DNA from: a virus
DNA length: 24,675 bases
Direction: 5' to 3' (one strand)
IMG/VR virus record: IMGVR_UViG_3300027503_000370
Location: 1 to 24,675 of that record
Shown here: positions 1 through 6,256 of the stretch, one piece after another
Position numbering within the stretch: the stretch's first letter is position 1
Layout of the letters: each line of letters starts with the position of its first letter
The notes under the pieces: generated by a model
The model's database searches: none
Told to the model about the DNA's origin: nothing
The model's input: the letters and a program-made list of their open reading frames with translations, nothing else
Made by a program: the position numbers and the translations under genes

Positions 1-99
1 TAGTACAGATTGTTTGATAACCTTGTCAGTTACAACTGTATTGACAAAAACACGCTTGGTGTTTTGATATGCTTCAATAAATGAATCTGGTGTGAACAT
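1..99 (-). CDS. Partial small protein, possibly phasin-like
   Basis: The gene starts at 99 (minus) and runs off the left edge; 33 codons are visible. The start is clear: GAGGAGAAAAA lies just upstream of ATG. The protein begins MFTPDSFIEAYQNTKRVF and continues with an amphipathic helical pattern. This recalls phasin N-termini (polyhydroxyalkanoate granule proteins), which often open with MF-P-FIEA-like helices, but 33 residues cannot settle it. It has its own sigma70-type promoter at 126-154, unlike most genes here, and is the last of three minus-strand genes. That makes it look like a host-derived accessory gene. It could equally be an unrelated helical phage protein. Confidence 0.55.
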   Translation of the reverse strand, partial: MFTPDSFIEAYQNTKRVFVNTVVTDKVIKQSVL

Positions 100-125
100 T
101 TTTTCTCCTCTGTGTTAATGTGTAA

Positions 126-154
126 ATTATATATCTTTTGTTGATAAAAATCAA
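126..154 (-). promoter_or_regulatory. Sigma70-type promoter for the left-edge gene
   Basis: On the minus strand, TTGATT (149-154) and TATAAT (126-131) are separated by 17 bases, a near-consensus host promoter. Its -35 sits in a small inverted repeat (GTTGA/TCAAC) that could also act as a weak hairpin. Confidence 0.65.
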
Positions 155-175
155 CTTTTTTCTAAACTTTTTTGC

Positions 176-292
176 TCATTTGTATAGAGCTTGTGCTTCT
201 TCTACTTTTCCTGATCTTGCCAGTACTGCGGCAGCACGAGCTTTGCCCATTGCTTCAAAAAAAACGTAGATACTGTTTAAGAATGTTTTCAT
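176..292 (-). CDS. Small hypothetical protein, 38 aa
   Basis: A 38-codon frame begins MKTFLNSIYVFFEAMGKA and ends EEAQALYK before TGA. Its ATG overlaps the TGA of the gene before it (ATGA), and AAGGA lies a suitable distance upstream inside that gene, so the two are translationally coupled. The sequence is a short aromatic/hydrophobic helix followed by an Ala/Arg-rich helix. It recalls the many tiny proteobacterial proteins of the DUF1127/DUF3563 style, but I cannot assign a family. No membrane anchor is convincing. Function unknown. Confidence 0.5.
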   Translation of the reverse strand: MKTFLNSIYVFFEAMGKARAAAVLARSGKVEEAQALYK

Positions 293-465
293 AGGTAAGA
301 TTCCTTTTGAGAATTAAATTGTCGGATATAGTTTTCTAACTGTGCGGCATCGGTAATGCCTTTGGTACTTAGATAGCTGTCTAAGCGACTTTGATAGGAA
401 CTTTCTGGAAACATTTCTGCTAGGCGTTCCATAAGCCCTAGCATAAAGTTTGATACGGTTTTCAT
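289..465 (-). CDS. Small hypothetical protein, 58 aa
   Basis: The frame starts at 465 (minus), preceded by AGAGGAT as ribosome site, and begins MKTVSNFMLGLMERLAEMF. Two predicted helices are followed by SRLDSYLSTKGITDAAQLE, a layout like DUF3563-type proteins of proteobacteria (short helix, then a Tyr-Leu-x-x-Ala/Asp segment, then ELE-like). The match is by eye and weak. It is the first gene of the leftward three-gene group and overlaps the next by 4 bases. A late-promoter-like site lies on the same strand at 516-523. Confidence 0.5.
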   Translation of the reverse strand: MKTVSNFMLGLMERLAEMFPESSYQSRLDSYLSTKGITDAAQLENYIRQFNSQKESYL

Positions 466-515
466 TGTGTGATATCCTCTGTAAGTGTCTGTAAAAACTA
501 ATGGTTTCTACTGAG

Positions 516-523
516 TATTTAGT
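516..523 (-). promoter_or_regulatory. T4-late-like promoter (ACTAAATA), leftward
   Basis: On the minus strand the site reads ACTAAATACTC, nearly the same as the plus-strand site at 4133 (ACTAAATACTA). It lies about 50 bases before the start of the leftward gene at 465. Confidence 0.45.
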
Positions 524-597
524 TGGGATATGCTGCATCTGCACATTTACGGCTTTGACTTTATTGTTTTTTTAATTTACAATATGATTTAATTTGA

Positions 598-605
598 GTT
601 AAATA
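598..605 (+). promoter_or_regulatory. T4-late-like promoter (GTTAAATA), rightward
   Basis: GTTAAATA lies 27 bases before the ATG at 625 in an AT-rich divergent intergenic region (466-624). The overlapping TTGAG/TATTATAA bases could also serve as a weak sigma70 promoter. Confidence 0.45.
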
Positions 606-624
606 TATTATAAACGAGTTGATT

Positions 625-906
625 ATGAAATTAAGAACTAGGTCAATCCTGCAAGAATTGAACGAAATAGCAGAAGTCCGTAACAAGGACTCGCTGTTTG
701 AAAGTCGCGCCGTTAACATTATTAATTCAGCTATTAATCTTTTGGAAAGTATTCATAAGAACTATACGCCAGAACAAGCTGATGAGCTAGAGCGCCGCTT
801 AATTAATGCTATCCGTGGACAAGATGCAGCAAAGTTTACACGCGGTATTCGTAAAATAGCAGAATCACGCAAAGTTAATAAACCATTAGATTCAAATGAC
901 GAATAA
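625..906 (+). CDS. Small charged helical protein, first gene of the packaged-protein cassette
   Basis: I start it at the ATG at 625 rather than the TTG two codons earlier, giving 93 residues. It begins MKLRTRSILQELNEIAEVRN and is almost wholly alpha-helical and charged, with a basic stretch near the end (FTRGIRKIAESRK). The N-terminus contains LQE, LNE and IAE, all matching the (L/I)xE site cut by T4-type prohead proteases, so it may be an internal head protein. Its 3' end overlaps the nucleotidyltransferase gene by 11 bases, so the two are probably co-translated. No enzymatic motif is visible and the function is unknown. Confidence 0.7.
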   Translation: MKLRTRSILQELNEIAEVRNKDSLFESRAVNIINSAINLLESIHKNYTPEQADELERRLINAIRGQDAAKFTRGIRKIAESRKVNKPLDSNDE

Positions 907-1708
907 ATTATTTGAGGGCGGAAACGTATTCAAAGGCCCAGACAAACAACCTTTAACGCAGCGTATTGCTACGGGAGATGTTCCAGCCACTATTGCTTTT
1001 ATCGAAAAAGTAACAGGACTAGACTTCACCAAAGAATTAGATCCTCACGATAAAAAACCTGTAAAATGGCTAGGTACAACTGGACGTAAAGAGCATCCAG
1101 ACGGAACTTTTGAATTAAACAGTTCTGGAGATTTAGATTTATCAGTTGACGCTAACGAAGTAGACAAGAAAGAATTTGCTACAAAACTAGCACAACAATT
1201 TGGCAAAGACAGCGTAAAATTAAGTGGCGATTCTGTACACTTAAAGACACCAATTAAAGGTGACGAAGCCAACGGATTTGTACAAGCAGACTTTATGTTC
1301 TCTAACAATCCTAAGTTCCAGCAAGGAAGTATGATTGGTGGGCAGGGACAGTATCGAGGAGAGCATCGCCATATTGTTCTAAGTTCTATTGCTCGTGCAA
1401 GAGGAATGAAATATAGTCCTAAGTTTGGTCTAGTTGATCCAGAAACAAATGAACCTGTTAAAGGTGGAGATGATTGGAATACTATTGCTAAACAGTTGTT
1501 AGGTCAAACCGCAACAGTTAAAGATATTCGTTCCGTTGATGCTATCATTAATTACATTAAAAAATTACCTAACTATGACGAATTAGTCAGTGCTGCTCGT
1601 GAAACACTAGGGCGTTCAGGAATTGAACTTCCACAGAAAGAATCATTAGAGCACTACACACCTAACAGTCCAAGTTGGATGCGCAAAATTATGGATATGG
1701 TAAAATGA
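896..1708 (+). CDS. Pol-beta-like nucleotidyltransferase, probably virion-associated
   Basis: This 270-residue protein carries the signature of the Pol-beta nucleotidyltransferase superfamily: LGTTGRK at about 59-65 (the Gly-Ser/Thr loop), GDLDL with Asp79 and Asp81 as metal ligands, and a third acidic residue in QADFMF (Asp132). Such enzymes transfer a nucleotide to DNA, RNA or protein; the substrate cannot be read from sequence. The spacing between the Gly loop and the Asp pair is a little longer than usual. The N-terminus, MTNKLFEGGNVFKG, has LFE before GG, a possible prohead-protease site. The gene sits directly upstream of a ligase-like gene in the same operon, which suggests paired nucleic-acid end processing. 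Start at 896 fits the 11-base overlap with the previous gene; the end overlaps the next gene as ATGA. Confidence 0.75.
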   Translation: MTNKLFEGGNVFKGPDKQPLTQRIATGDVPATIAFIEKVTGLDFTKELDPHDKKPVKWLGTTGRKEHPDGTFELNSSGDLDLSVDANEVDKKEFATKLAQQFGKDSVKLSGDSVHLKTPIKGDEANGFVQADFMFSNNPKFQQGSMIGGQGQYRGEHRHIVLSSIARARGMKYSPKFGLVDPETNEPVKGGDDWNTIAKQLLGQTATVKDIRSVDAIINYIKKLPNYDELVSAARETLGRSGIELPQKESLEHYTPNSPSWMRKIMDMVK

Positions 1709-2538
1709 GAATAACCGACATTCTAATAGAATCTAAAAAAACTCTTAAGAACAGTAACCCTTGCTGGAAAGGATATCATCCAGTAGGTACAAAGAAGAAG
1801 GGCGGCAAGACTGTGCCTAACTGTGTGCCAGAGGCTGCTAATCCTGCTCAACAGGCTGCAATCGCAGTTAATATGAAAAAGCAAGGTAAGAAACCTAAGA
1901 ATGAAGCATTTGATGATGCAGAATATAATGATGAATCCGGAATGGCTCAAAACAGCCTACACACTATTCATAGAGCCGCAGTAGGTTTATCTAAGTTAAT
2001 CAAAGACGGAGAGAACCTCCCAGAATGGGTACAGGAAAAATTATCCATTGCTGAAGATTATATGCAGACAGTTTGGGATTATCTAGAGAGCGAGCACGAA
2101 ATGAGCCACACTCCTGAAAGTCTAGAACTAGAACAAGACTTTGATCTTATTGAATCAATCATTGAAGACATTGCAGAAAGCAACGGTGTAGACCCAGAAG
2201 TAGTTTGGGAAGATCTAGAATCCTTAACAGATGACGAGCTATATGTATTTGCTGTTACTTCTCAACTAAACGAAGATTGGCAAAAGGTTAATAAGAAAGA
2301 CAAAACAGACGGTATGAGCCGTAAGGCTGTAAAGGCCTATCGTAGAGAAAATCCAGGTAGTAAGTTAAAGACTGCGGTAACCACAAAGCCAAGCAAACTT
2401 AAAAAAGGTAGCAAGGCCAGCAAGCGCCGTAAGAGCTACTGTTCTCGTTCACGTGGACAAATGAAAATGCACAGCATCAGCTGTGCCAAGACACCAGACA
2501 AGGCAATCTGTAAGGCACGCCGTCGTTGGAACTGCTAA
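1705..2538 (+). CDS. Basic/acidic multi-domain virion-type protein with capsid-targeting-like N-terminus
   Basis: The start is the ATG at 1705 that overlaps the previous TGA, not the TTG at 1675. The protein (277 aa) opens MRITDILIESKK, resembling a T4 capsid-targeting sequence with a LIE cleavage site. Next comes a Cys-containing basic motif (PCWKGYHPVGTKKKGGK, then NCVPE), a central acidic helical region (about 75-190) with EWVQEKLSIAEDYM, and a strongly basic Cys-rich C-terminus (SKRRKSYCSRSRGQ, then KAICKARRRWNC). Similar modules recur in T4-like marine and freshwater phages as uncharacterised DUF proteins. The basic tail suggests DNA or RNA binding inside the head. It lies between a nucleotidyltransferase and a ligase-like protein; function unknown. 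Confidence 0.7.
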   Translation: MRITDILIESKKTLKNSNPCWKGYHPVGTKKKGGKTVPNCVPEAANPAQQAAIAVNMKKQGKKPKNEAFDDAEYNDESGMAQNSLHTIHRAAVGLSKLIKDGENLPEWVQEKLSIAEDYMQTVWDYLESEHEMSHTPESLELEQDFDLIESIIEDIAESNGVDPEVVWEDLESLTDDELYVFAVTSQLNEDWQKVNKKDKTDGMSRKAVKAYRRENPGSKLKTAVTTKPSKLKKGSKASKRRKSYCSRSRGQMKMHSISCAKTPDKAICKARRRWNC

Positions 2539-2738
2539 TGAGAGCCAGTGAGTTTGTCATTGAAAATTTTGCCGATGGAAAGGTAAAGGGAAAGAGCCGC
2601 CCCGGTCGTGTCAAACGTTCTGGTGCTAGCTGTTCTGGATCAGTGACAGATCTACGCAAACGTGCAAAAAATGCAAGTGGTGAAAAGGCTAAAATGTATC
2701 ATTGGTGTGCTAATATGAAGTCAGGAAAAAGTAAATGA
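2538..2738 (+). CDS. Small basic Cys-containing protein with capsid-targeting-like N-terminus
   Basis: This 66-residue protein starts at the ATG at 2538 that shares a base with the preceding TAA. It opens MRASEFVIENF, with VIE in place of LIE as the likely processing site. The remainder is highly basic (GKVKGKSRPGRVKRSG), followed by two conserved-looking Cys positions (SCSGSVTDLRKRAKN and MYHWCANMKSGK). The composition suits a packaged nucleic-acid-binding peptide, comparable in role, not in sequence, to T4 internal proteins. Its last bases overlap the ligase-like gene (ATGA). No enzymatic role is visible. Confidence 0.7.
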   Translation: MRASEFVIENFADGKVKGKSRPGRVKRSGASCSGSVTDLRKRAKNASGEKAKMYHWCANMKSGKSK

Positions 2739-4102
2739 GAGCTTTTGAGTTTTTGATAGAATCAAAACCTGGTAAACAGGCTATGAGCTACAAGCGTAGT
2801 AATAGATATCCTGACGGCAGTGATATTCCTGACAGCTTACCCGATAGGTATCAGCCAGCGTCAAATCCGGGAGTGCCTGCGCAACAAAAATGTAGCAATT
2901 GCGGCTACTATGATAGTAAAACTAAGAAGTGTGACAAGTTCAAAGGTGAGCCTGTGGTCAAACCTGCTTATTGGTGTGCCAAGTGGGAACCTTATAAAGA
3001 AACTGTAACAGAAGCCGAAGCACCTGTACCTAAGAAAGTAGGTCGTGAGTTTAATCACCTAGAAGATCTAGTGTTTACAGAACACGGTGGTGCCAAACGT
3101 GCTGTTGAAGTTTTAAAAAGTCTAGCATCTGATGCTAAAGATGTTTCTATCAAGTGGGACGGTAATCCAACTGTCTATTGGGGCAGAGACGAAGATGGTA
3201 CCTTCCGTATGGTAGGTAAAAATAACTGGGGTCGTGAAGAAGGTAAGAGTTCTAACCCAGAAGAGCTCAAGCAGTTTATCCTAAGTCGCGGCAAAGGAGA
3301 AGACTGGCGTGAGAAATTTGCTGGTGATATGGCTAGCCTATGGCCTATCTTTGAAAAGGGAACTCCCAAAGATTTTAGAGGTTATATCTATGGTGATATC
3401 TTGTTCCATCCTGGAAAACCTTATGACAGTGGTAATGGTAAAATTAATTTTACCCCTAATCAAACTACATATTCAGTTAGAGCAACAAGTCCAGTTGGCG
3501 TAAGATTGGGTAAGGCTAAGGTAGCTATTGCTGCTCACAAACATTTAGATTATTTTGGTGACAAGACTGGAGATGATCTAACAGATGTTAAGGCTCTTAA
3601 TGTCAGTCCAGAACTTGTAGTGTTTGGACAAACCTATGTAGCACATCAACCTGCGGTAAATGCAGACAATCTAGGTGTAATTGAAAAATTAGCCAACCAA
3701 GTTGGCCCTAAAATTGATCAACTATTAGCACCTGTTGCAGGCCTAAGCGATCTACAGACAATCATCTATACCTTTGTAAACAATCAGTCAAAGGCCAAAG
3801 CCTTAGATAAAATAGACACAAACAGTTTCTTTCAGTGGCTACAGGGCAGCAAAGTCAGTGCTCCAAAACAGGCTAAGATTGCTGAATTAAACAAGGCCAA
3901 CGCAGGTGTAATGGATAATATGTTTCATTTAGTGCGCGAATTAATGAAAGCCAAAGACGAAATTATTCGTGAACTAGATGCTGCCGAAGGCGATATTACT
4001 GCACACACTGGCGGAAAACCAGGCGGTGAGGGTTATATGCACACAGGACACGGTGTTAAGCTAGTTCCACGTGATCGTTGGACCCCATTTAGAGCCGATT
4101 AA
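2735..4102 (+). CDS. Ligase-like nucleotidyltransferase with HiPIP-like Cys cluster and capsid-targeting-like N-terminus
   Basis: This 455-residue protein has three visible parts. Residues 1-10 (MRAFEFLIES) resemble a capsid-targeting sequence with the LIE prohead-protease site. Residues 53-84 hold four cysteines (C53, C56, C66, C81 in YWCAKW) spaced somewhat like a high-potential iron-sulfur protein. From about 105 the protein looks like a polynucleotide ligase/capping fold: IKWDG (Lys140) fits motif I KxDG, FRGYIYGDILF fits motif III/IIIa, and GEGYMHT plus GVKLVPRDRW near the end fit motifs IV and V. Motif I lysine would carry AMP. The order and presence of motifs support a ligase-like fold, but activity is unproven. 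It ends the operon containing the nucleotidyltransferase; a late-like promoter follows at 4133. Confidence 0.65.
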   Translation: MRAFEFLIESKPGKQAMSYKRSNRYPDGSDIPDSLPDRYQPASNPGVPAQQKCSNCGYYDSKTKKCDKFKGEPVVKPAYWCAKWEPYKETVTEAEAPVPKKVGREFNHLEDLVFTEHGGAKRAVEVLKSLASDAKDVSIKWDGNPTVYWGRDEDGTFRMVGKNNWGREEGKSSNPEELKQFILSRGKGEDWREKFAGDMASLWPIFEKGTPKDFRGYIYGDILFHPGKPYDSGNGKINFTPNQTTYSVRATSPVGVRLGKAKVAIAAHKHLDYFGDKTGDDLTDVKALNVSPELVVFGQTYVAHQPAVNADNLGVIEKLANQVGPKIDQLLAPVAGLSDLQTIIYTFVNNQSKAKALDKIDTNSFFQWLQGSKVSAPKQAKIAELNKANAGVMDNMFHLVRELMKAKDEIIRELDAAEGDITAHTGGKPGGEGYMHTGHGVKLVPRDRWTPFRAD

Positions 4103-4132
4103 AGCCTATAAACCCTAGTTTTTTCCAATCTG

Positions 4133-4180
4133 ACTAAATACTATGCCGGCCTCTGAGCGAGGTCATAATGATTTAAGGAG
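4133..4180 (+). promoter_or_regulatory. Late-like promoter, 5'-terminal hairpin and strong ribosome site
   Basis: ACTAAATA (4133-4140) would place the transcript start near 4146. The first bases can fold into a hairpin (4148-4153 with 4159-4164, one G-U pair), followed by AAGGAG at 4175-4180, eight bases before the ATG. The same plan recurs at 18322-18409. Confidence 0.55.
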
Positions 4181-4188
4181 AAACTATC

Positions 4189-4581
4189 ATGGCAGACATT
4201 ACATCAGTATATCAAACATATAACAACTCTGGTTCAGGAGTTGCACAAGCAGACGACAACTACGGAAAATTTGCTATCAGCCAATCCGACGTTGGTCGTG
4301 AAGTTGTTCTTAGCATTACTAAGACAAACATCACTAATGCAGAATTGCAAACAATTATTAACTATCTAACAACCAGCCACGGTTCAGCAGGTTCAGGTGA
4401 CTCTGCATTTACAGTTGCAGCAGTTGGTACAGCAGATGGTTCAGCTTTTGTAAGCGGTACAACTGACGTTGTATACCTACGTTTACAAGGTACAGGCGAT
4501 TACACAGTTGATGCATCCGATGCACACGGTGTTACTGGCGCTGCTACTGCTATTGTTGCAGTTTTCAAACCAGCACTATAA
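4189..4581 (+). CDS. Small beta-rich protein, candidate abundant structural protein
   Basis: A 130-residue protein beginning MADITSVYQTYNNSGSG, rich in Ser, Thr, Gly, Ala and Val, with no Cys and almost no Lys. The composition and predicted beta strands suit a capsid decoration or tail surface protein. It has no signal peptide or membrane segment. It is monocistronic: late-like promoter and 5' hairpin before it, a near-consensus AAGGAG, and a strong terminator after it (4611-4634). This arrangement implies high late expression. I do not recognise the family. Confidence 0.75.
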   Translation: MADITSVYQTYNNSGSGVAQADDNYGKFAISQSDVGREVVLSITKTNITNAELQTIINYLTTSHGSAGSGDSAFTVAAVGTADGSAFVSGTTDVVYLRLQGTGDYTVDASDAHGVTGAATAIVAVFKPAL

Positions 4582-4610
4582 TTAGTTAATTCCTAGGGAT
4601 GGGAAGGATG

Positions 4611-4634
4611 GGCCGGATTTATTCCGGCCTTTTT
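4611..4634 (+). terminator. Rho-independent terminator
   Basis: GGCCGGA (4611-4617) pairs with TCCGGCC (4623-4629), followed by TTTTT. It closes the monocistronic unit at 4189-4581. Confidence 0.85.
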
Positions 4635-4641
4635 CTTTGGC

Positions 4642-4649
4642 TATAAATA
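4642..4649 (+). promoter_or_regulatory. T4-late-like promoter, exact TATAAATA
   Basis: This is an exact match to the T4 late consensus, just after a terminator and 18 bases before the ATG at 4660. By T4 geometry the transcript would start about five bases before the ATG, leaving no room for a ribosome binding site. Confidence 0.65.
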
Positions 4650-4659
4650 GTAGCACATT

Positions 4660-5052
4660 ATGGCACGATATAAGATAGTAACCCTAGTAGACATAACTCG
4701 TACCAATTCGACAAGATCGGAATCTGATCCTATTAAAATTGGACAGCAGGCAAATTTTAATTCTCTGCTACAGGCAATAGGATTGAGATCAAATGTAGAA
4801 TGGGTAAGAGATCCAAAAAAGTATACAGGCTCATTACCAGACGACATCAAAGGTAAGGCAACCTATTGGATATGGGAAGTTGACTGTGAAAGAGAAGATG
4901 TTTTCTTAAAAGATAATGATCCCTGCGGACTTTTAAAAGACGATGTTCACGGTGTTCCTATTGTTGACCAATTAGAAAATTCTGTTGACATAACTCCCGC
5001 AGCGTTCCAAACACGCAACGGAAATCAAAATACCTGGATTACCATAATCTAG
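4660..5052 (+). CDS. Conserved-type phage protein of unknown function
   Basis: A 130-residue soluble protein starting MARYKIVTLVDITRTNSTRS. It has a mixed alpha/beta composition, two cysteines in the middle (VDCERED and DPCGLL), and no signal or membrane segment. It resembles small uncharacterised proteins of T4-like phages; I cannot name the family. It is read from the late-like promoter at 4642 with a nearly leaderless transcript. It is the only gene in this window that ends in TAG, which matters because a candidate amber-reading tRNA is present at 18004. Read-through would run in a frame overlapping the next gene and shows no conserved-looking extension, so TAG is probably a true stop here. 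Confidence 0.7.
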   Translation: MARYKIVTLVDITRTNSTRSESDPIKIGQQANFNSLLQAIGLRSNVEWVRDPKKYTGSLPDDIKGKATYWIWEVDCEREDVFLKDNDPCGLLKDDVHGVPIVDQLENSVDITPAAFQTRNGNQNTWITII

Positions 5053-5076
5053 TATTATTCATATTACAATTACCCT

Positions 5077-5084
5077 AGTAAATA
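5077..5084 (+). promoter_or_regulatory. T4-late-like promoter (AGTAAATA)
   Basis: It lies 29 bases before the ATG at 5106 in the gap after the preceding gene and fits the recurring NNTAAATA pattern. Confidence 0.45.
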
Positions 5085-5105
5085 TTATACTGAGGCAATT
5101 ATAAT

Positions 5106-5426
5106 ATGGAAAACTTTAGAAAAAAAACAATTAAACAAATTAGGCTCTGGGCGTGGGCAGCGGCTGTCCTTCCCGTTACGGCTCTTGCAGGCATTTTCTT
5201 TGTATGGCGTTTCTTTGATGGCACATTTTTAGGCTATGTGATGATCACCGGCGAAACTTTGATGTTTGCGGTTGCTGTAGTTTGGTGGTGGTGGGCAATG
5301 TATGTATTTCGAAATCTAGTCAAACACTGGGATGAAACTAAATCAAAAGTAGACAATGTTCTTACTGATATTAAGGATATTAAGAGTCTAGTGATTGATG
5401 TAATTAAACCAGACGAAGATAAATAA
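5106..5426 (+). CDS. Two-pass small membrane protein, candidate holin or membrane accessory
   Basis: A 106-residue protein. After a short basic start (MENFRKKTIKQIRLWAW) there are two hydrophobic segments, about residues 15-37 and 43-68, the second containing a run of five tryptophans. A charged helical tail of about 35 residues follows. The basic start favours an inner-membrane hairpin with a cytoplasmic tail, a common holin layout. The neighbour at 5505 has a coiled coil and a C-terminal membrane anchor, so the two could act together in lysis. No endolysin lies next to it (the M15 peptidase is at 16051), so a membrane-modifying role is also possible. There is no strong ribosome site before the ATG. 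Confidence 0.65.
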   Translation: MENFRKKTIKQIRLWAWAAAVLPVTALAGIFFVWRFFDGTFLGYVMITGETLMFAVAVVWWWWAMYVFRNLVKHWDETKSKVDNVLTDIKDIKSLVIDVIKPDEDK

Positions 5427-5504
5427 AATATAAGAAATTTATAGGCTTTTTTCGCAGGCATAATATTTAGGCATCCAAGTATACCTTATTGGAGATATTT
5501 TATT

Positions 5505-5747
5505 ATGGCTGATATGCCTACCACAAGTTTAGAAAAACAAAGCCTAGAAGCACACGTTGATTTGTGCGCACTTCGTTATCAACAGTTAGATCAACGTCTA
5601 ACTAATTTGGAAGACAAAGTTTCAAACATTCATACTGATATTGTTCAGGGCCAGAAGTCAATGACCAAAGTCATTATTGGTACCGCTGGTACAGTAATTG
5701 CAGGTGTTCTAAGTATTATCATTACCATGCTTATGCGTGGTGGATAA
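5505..5747 (+). CDS. Coiled-coil protein with C-terminal membrane anchor (XhlA-like layout)
   Basis: An 80-residue protein: about 50 residues of helical coiled coil (LDQRLTNLEDKVSNIHTDI), then a single hydrophobic segment (about 55-76) and a short basic end. This matches the general layout of XhlA-type phage lysis accessory proteins, though I see only architecture, not a diagnostic motif. GGAG lies about 10 bases before the ATG. It follows the two-pass membrane protein at 5106, and transcription is probably ended by the hairpin at 5777-5799. Confidence 0.6.
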   Translation: MADMPTTSLEKQSLEAHVDLCALRYQQLDQRLTNLEDKVSNIHTDIVQGQKSMTKVIIGTAGTVIAGVLSIIITMLMRGG

Positions 5748-5769
5748 TTTTTAGCACATTATATACGCA

Positions 5770-5799
5770 GTTAAATAAAGGACCATAGGTCCTTTTTTT
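5770..5799 (+). terminator. Terminator overlapping a late-like promoter
   Basis: AAAGGACC (5777-5784) pairs with GGTCCTTT (5788-5795), followed by T residues to 5799, a typical terminator. The motif GTTAAATA (5770-5777) overlaps its left edge, and T4 geometry puts the start near 5783, inside the hairpin. Late transcripts would then lack the left arm and escape termination. Confidence 0.7.
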
Positions 5800-6228
5800 A
5801 TGACTCAACTTTCTCGACGCCTAGAGCAGATAGTTAAGAAAGAACTATCCAAAAATATCATTCCTGTTCGCACAGAGCGTGGTATTCTTGTAGGCGAAAT
5901 TTTGATAGTCAGTGATGGACCAATTAAATCTCTTTACAAGAACAACGAATTATTATATAATGAAATACATTTAAATTCTATTGCTATTAAAATTGCTAAC
6001 CTATTAGCACTTCGTCAGAGTAATATACTTGCCGATGCATTATATAGAGCGGATCAAGAATATGGACGTTGGTTCACTGATAGCCAAATACTCAGGGCTC
6101 AATATCAAAGAGCAGTAAGTAATAAGGACTTTGATAGGGCTGATATGCTATGGGCAAGATATGTTGAAAGCAGAGATCGTACAATGGTCTGCAAAACCCA
6201 AGCAGAGAGTTTAATAAGAAATGAATAA
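5800..6228 (+). CDS. Conserved-type phage protein of unknown function
   Basis: A 142-residue soluble protein beginning MTQLSRRLEQIVKKELSKN. It starts with a basic helix, has a short beta region (GILVGEILIVSDGPIKSLY) and then long helices rich in Tyr, Arg and Asp. I recognise it only as similar to small uncharacterised T4-like phage proteins. The ATG directly follows the T-run of a terminator and has no Shine-Dalgarno sequence in reach, so expression likely depends on the embedded late-like promoter with a short leader. The gene ends in TAA that forms part of the next promoter (6224-6231). Confidence 0.7.
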   Translation: MTQLSRRLEQIVKKELSKNIIPVRTERGILVGEILIVSDGPIKSLYKNNELLYNEIHLNSIAIKIANLLALRQSNILADALYRADQEYGRWFTDSQILRAQYQRAVSNKDFDRADMLWARYVESRDRTMVCKTQAESLIRNE

Positions 6229-6231
6229 ATA
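6224..6231 (+). promoter_or_regulatory. T4-late-like promoter (AATAAATA) over a stop codon
   Basis: The TAA stop of the preceding gene (6226-6228) is the core of the motif. It lies 33 bases before the ATG at 6257. Confidence 0.5.
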
Positions 6232-6256
6232 TAGTATCAATCTGGACCCTTAATTT

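Noticed and set aside
5050-5230. Read-through of the only TAG stop as a second recoding event
   Set aside because: The extension overlaps the next gene in another frame and looks like noncoding or shadow sequence.
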